The notes beneath the pieces were generated by a model, which ran no database searches, was not told the DNA's origin, and saw nothing but the letters and a program-made list of their open reading frames with translations. The translations under genes and the position numbers were made by a program. A DNA stretch of 7,912 nt from Lysobacteraceae bacterium (lineage in GTDB: Bacteria > Pseudomonadota > Gammaproteobacteria > Xanthomonadales > Xanthomonadaceae): the NCBI GenBank assembly GCA_004173415.1, contig SEHC01000124.1, positions 1 through 7,912 on the forward strand. Reading direction: 5' to 3'. Positions 6,442 to 7,912 of this stretch are shown one piece after another (position 1 is the first letter of the stretch; each line of letters starts with the position of its first letter).

Positions 6442-7683
6442 TCATTCCCGCGATGCGCGGTATGCGGCCAATGCGGCGATGAAGCCCGGCTGCAAGGCAT
6501 GCTTTCCCAGCCAGCCCTGCTGGGTGCCGCTGAGGATGCGCAACATGTGGCCGCGGCCGCCCGGCAGCCGGCCCAGCGGCAGGAAGCTGGCATCGCGGAT
6601 CCGCGCCACCGTGTCGTGCTCGGACTGGAACAGCGGCGTCAGCCAGTGGCTCCAGAAATGGTAGATCGCCACGTGCCGGCGCCGCACGCGCTGGTAGCTG
6701 GCCAAGGCGGCACCGACGCTGGACTCGTCGCGCAGCGCATCGCGCAAGGCCATCGCATCCATCAGCGCCATGTTCACACCCTGCCCCAGTTGCGGGCTCA
6801 TCGAATGGGCGGCATCGCCGGCCAGCACCAGGCGCCCGCGATGCCACTGTCGTTGGCTGGCATCACGGTAGCTGGCATGGGTCAGTTGCGTCGGTTCGGC
6901 GATGTGCCCGAGTTGGGCCGCGAGCTGCGGCCAGATGCCGAGGACTTCATCGCGCCAGCTCGCCAGGCCGCGTGATCGCCATGCATCGAAATCCGACCTC
7001 GGCAGGCTCCAGAAGAAACTCAGTCGCGGCGTCGTGTCACCGGGCCGCGTGCCGACCGGCAGCATGCCGATCATCTTGCGCGCGGCCACGTAGCGCTGGC
7101 GCAACTGGGCGGGCCACGGCCATTCGCCGCGCGGAACCAGGCACCACAACGCACCCCAGGGATAGACCCGGTCGACGCGCCCGGTCGACACCTGCGCGCG
7201 CAGGCGCGAGGCGGATCCGTCGGCGGCGATCACCAGGTCGTAAGGGCCATGTCGCCGGCCTTCCGCGTCGACCAACCTGCCGGTCTCCGCCTCGACCTGC
7301 TCCACGCAGGTGCCGTGGCGCAATTCGCCGATCCCCTCCCAGGCCTCGGCGAGCAGGGTGAACAAGGCGCCGCGCTGCATGCCGAGTCCATGCAGGCGCG
7401 CATCGAGACCCGCGTAGCGCATGTCCATCACGGCGCGGCCGGCAGGGGTTTCCCCATACAAGCGGTCCACCGGCGCCCCATGGGCCATGGCCGCGGGCAG
7501 CAGCCCCATCTGCCACAGCACCTGCAGGCCGGTCGGCTGCAGCAGGAAACCGGCGCCGACCGGGCCGGGGGACGCGGCGCGCTCGAAGACCTCGACCGCA
7601 TGGCCGTCGCGAGCCAGCAGGATGGCCAGGGCCTGGCCGGCGGTGCCGTAGCCGACGACGGCGATGTTGAGTCTGCCGATCAT
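6442..7683 (-). CDS. FAD-dependent monooxygenase (UbiH/salicylate hydroxylase-like), substrate unknown
   Basis: The 413-residue protein is a class A flavoprotein monooxygenase. It starts with the dinucleotide-binding fold NIAVVGYGTAGQALA (6-20, GxGxxG at 11-16) followed by an acidic strand end at VEVFERA. The DG motif appears in LVIAADGSASRLR (150-162), and the GD motif in GRLVLAGDAAHSMSP (283-297) with GQGVNMALMDAMAL after it. These bind FAD and NAD(P)H in enzymes that hydroxylate aromatic or quinone-like compounds. The substrate cannot be read from the sequence. I prefer ATG 7683; an in-frame GTG two codons upstream (7689) is possible, and neither has a clear ribosome site. There is no signal peptide or clear membrane segment, so it is probably cytoplasmic. 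It converges on the pdeM remnant across a 44-bp gap. The start lies only about 22 nt beyond the csp terminator, so transcription is either read-through or from a promoter overlapping that terminator. Confidence 0.88.
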   Translation of the reverse strand: MIGRLNIAVVGYGTAGQALAILLARDGHAVEVFERAASPGPVGAGFLLQPTGLQVLWQMGLLPAAMAHGAPVDRLYGETPAGRAVMDMRYAGLDARLHGLGMQRGALFTLLAEAWEGIGELRHGTCVEQVEAETGRLVDAEGRRHGPYDLVIAADGSASRLRAQVSTGRVDRVYPWGALWCLVPRGEWPWPAQLRQRYVAARKMIGMLPVGTRPGDTTPRLSFFWSLPRSDFDAWRSRGLASWRDEVLGIWPQLAAQLGHIAEPTQLTHASYRDASQRQWHRGRLVLAGDAAHSMSPQLGQGVNMALMDAMALRDALRDESSVGAALASYQRVRRRHVAIYHFWSHWLTPLFQSEHDTVARIRDASFLPLGRLPGGRGHMLRILSGTQQGWLGKHALQPGFIAALAAYRASRE

Positions 7684-7703
7684 GCCCACGCAGTGCCGCA
7701 GCC

Positions 7704-7732
7704 ATAAAAAACCCCGCCGAAGCGGGGTTCAA
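7704..7732 (-). promoter_or_regulatory. Possible promoter overlapping the csp terminator, for the monooxygenase gene
   Basis: On the minus strand TTGAAC (7732-7727) and TTTTAT (7709-7704) are separated by exactly 17 nt. Each matches the sigma-70 consensus at 4 of 6 positions. The spacer is most of the terminator hairpin and the -10 is made from its T-tract. A transcript would begin near 7697, leaving about 14 nt before ATG 7683. Each hexamer match is modest and could be chance. Confidence 0.25.
7706..7729 (-). terminator. Rho-independent terminator of the cold-shock gene
   Basis: On the minus strand an 8-bp stem (AACCCCGC paired with GCGGGGTT, bases 7729-7722 and 7717-7710) encloses a TTCG tetraloop (7721-7718) and runs directly into six T residues (7711-7706). 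It lies about 20 nt after the csp stop codon. The strong GC stem, stable UUCG-type loop and T-tract make this a textbook intrinsic terminator. It has no matching T-tract for plus-strand transcription. Confidence 0.9.
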
Positions 7733-7750
7733 ATGAATCCAGTGCTTGGC

Positions 7751-7912
7751 TCACGCGGCCGGCGTGATGTTCGAGGCTTGCGCGCCCTTCGGGCCCTGGG
7801 TGAGCTCGTAGCTGACCCGCTGGCCTTCCTGCAGGCTGCGGAAGCCCTTGCTGTTGATTGCGGAGTGGTGTGCAAAGACATCGGCGCTGCCATCTTCCGG
7901 CGCGATGAATCC
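7751..7912 (-). CDS. Cold-shock protein, CspA family (C-terminal part, truncated by window edge)
   Basis: The minus strand from the window edge encodes 53 residues ending at TGA (7753-7751). They start GFIAPEDGSADVFAHHSAI and include GFRSLQEGQRVSYEL and a C-terminal GPKGAQASNI. These are the hallmarks of the small single-domain cold-shock proteins: the end of RNP1 (GFI), RNP2 (DVFAHH), then the EGQxVxYE and GPxGxQAxNI strands. Family members are about 67-70 residues, so some 15 N-terminal residues and the 5' leader are out of view. The family binds single-stranded RNA and DNA as a five-strand OB-fold and acts as an RNA chaperone. Which paralogue this is, and whether it is cold-induced, cannot be told without the leader. 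A strong terminator follows the gene. Confidence 0.95.
   Translation of the reverse strand, partial: GFIAPEDGSADVFAHHSAINSKGFRSLQEGQRVSYELTQGPKGAQASNITPAA

Overview
The window is high-GC bacterial DNA. Its gene content and protein sequences suggest a gammaproteobacterium of the Xanthomonadaceae type (Lysobacter, Pseudoxanthomonas, Luteimonas or a relative). That placement is by recognition only; no search was run.

Layout. (1) 1-650, minus strand: the first 216 codons of an AidB-type acyl-CoA dehydrogenase, cut by the window edge. (2) 651-830: a divergent intergenic region. It holds about seven degenerate tandem copies of a 14-bp unit (660-757), which overlap the likely aidB promoter, and a small inverted repeat (771-789). 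(3) 831-6397, plus strand: a compact four-gene DNA-repair operon. The order is ligase-associated exonuclease (metallo-beta-lactamase fold), ATP-dependent DNA ligase, Lhr-Core-type DEXH helicase, and the ligase-associated metallophosphoesterase pdeM/MPE. Spacings are 7 nt, a 4-nt ATGA overlap and an 11-nt overlap. The first three genes look intact. The fourth is broken: its beginning and end are both recognisable, but the middle, with the GNHD metal-binding motif, is missing and the two halves are in different frames. (4) 6398-6441: a short convergent gap. (5) 6442-7683, minus strand: a complete FAD-dependent monooxygenase of unknown substrate. (6) 7706-7729: a strong rho-independent terminator reading on the minus strand. 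It serves (7) a cold-shock protein gene at 7751-7912 (minus), whose 5' end lies beyond the window.

Together, genes 1-4 look like a DNA-damage-response locus. AidB belongs to the alkylation (adaptive) response in E. coli. The Exo-Lig-Lhr-MPE set is a known bacterial repair cluster thought to open, trim and reseal damaged DNA. I do not see a wholly undescribed system. The points most worth attention are the decayed pdeM at the end of an otherwise intact repair operon, the 14-bp tandem array in the divergent promoter region, a probable leaderless aidB transcript, and a possible promoter built across the csp terminator for the monooxygenase gene.
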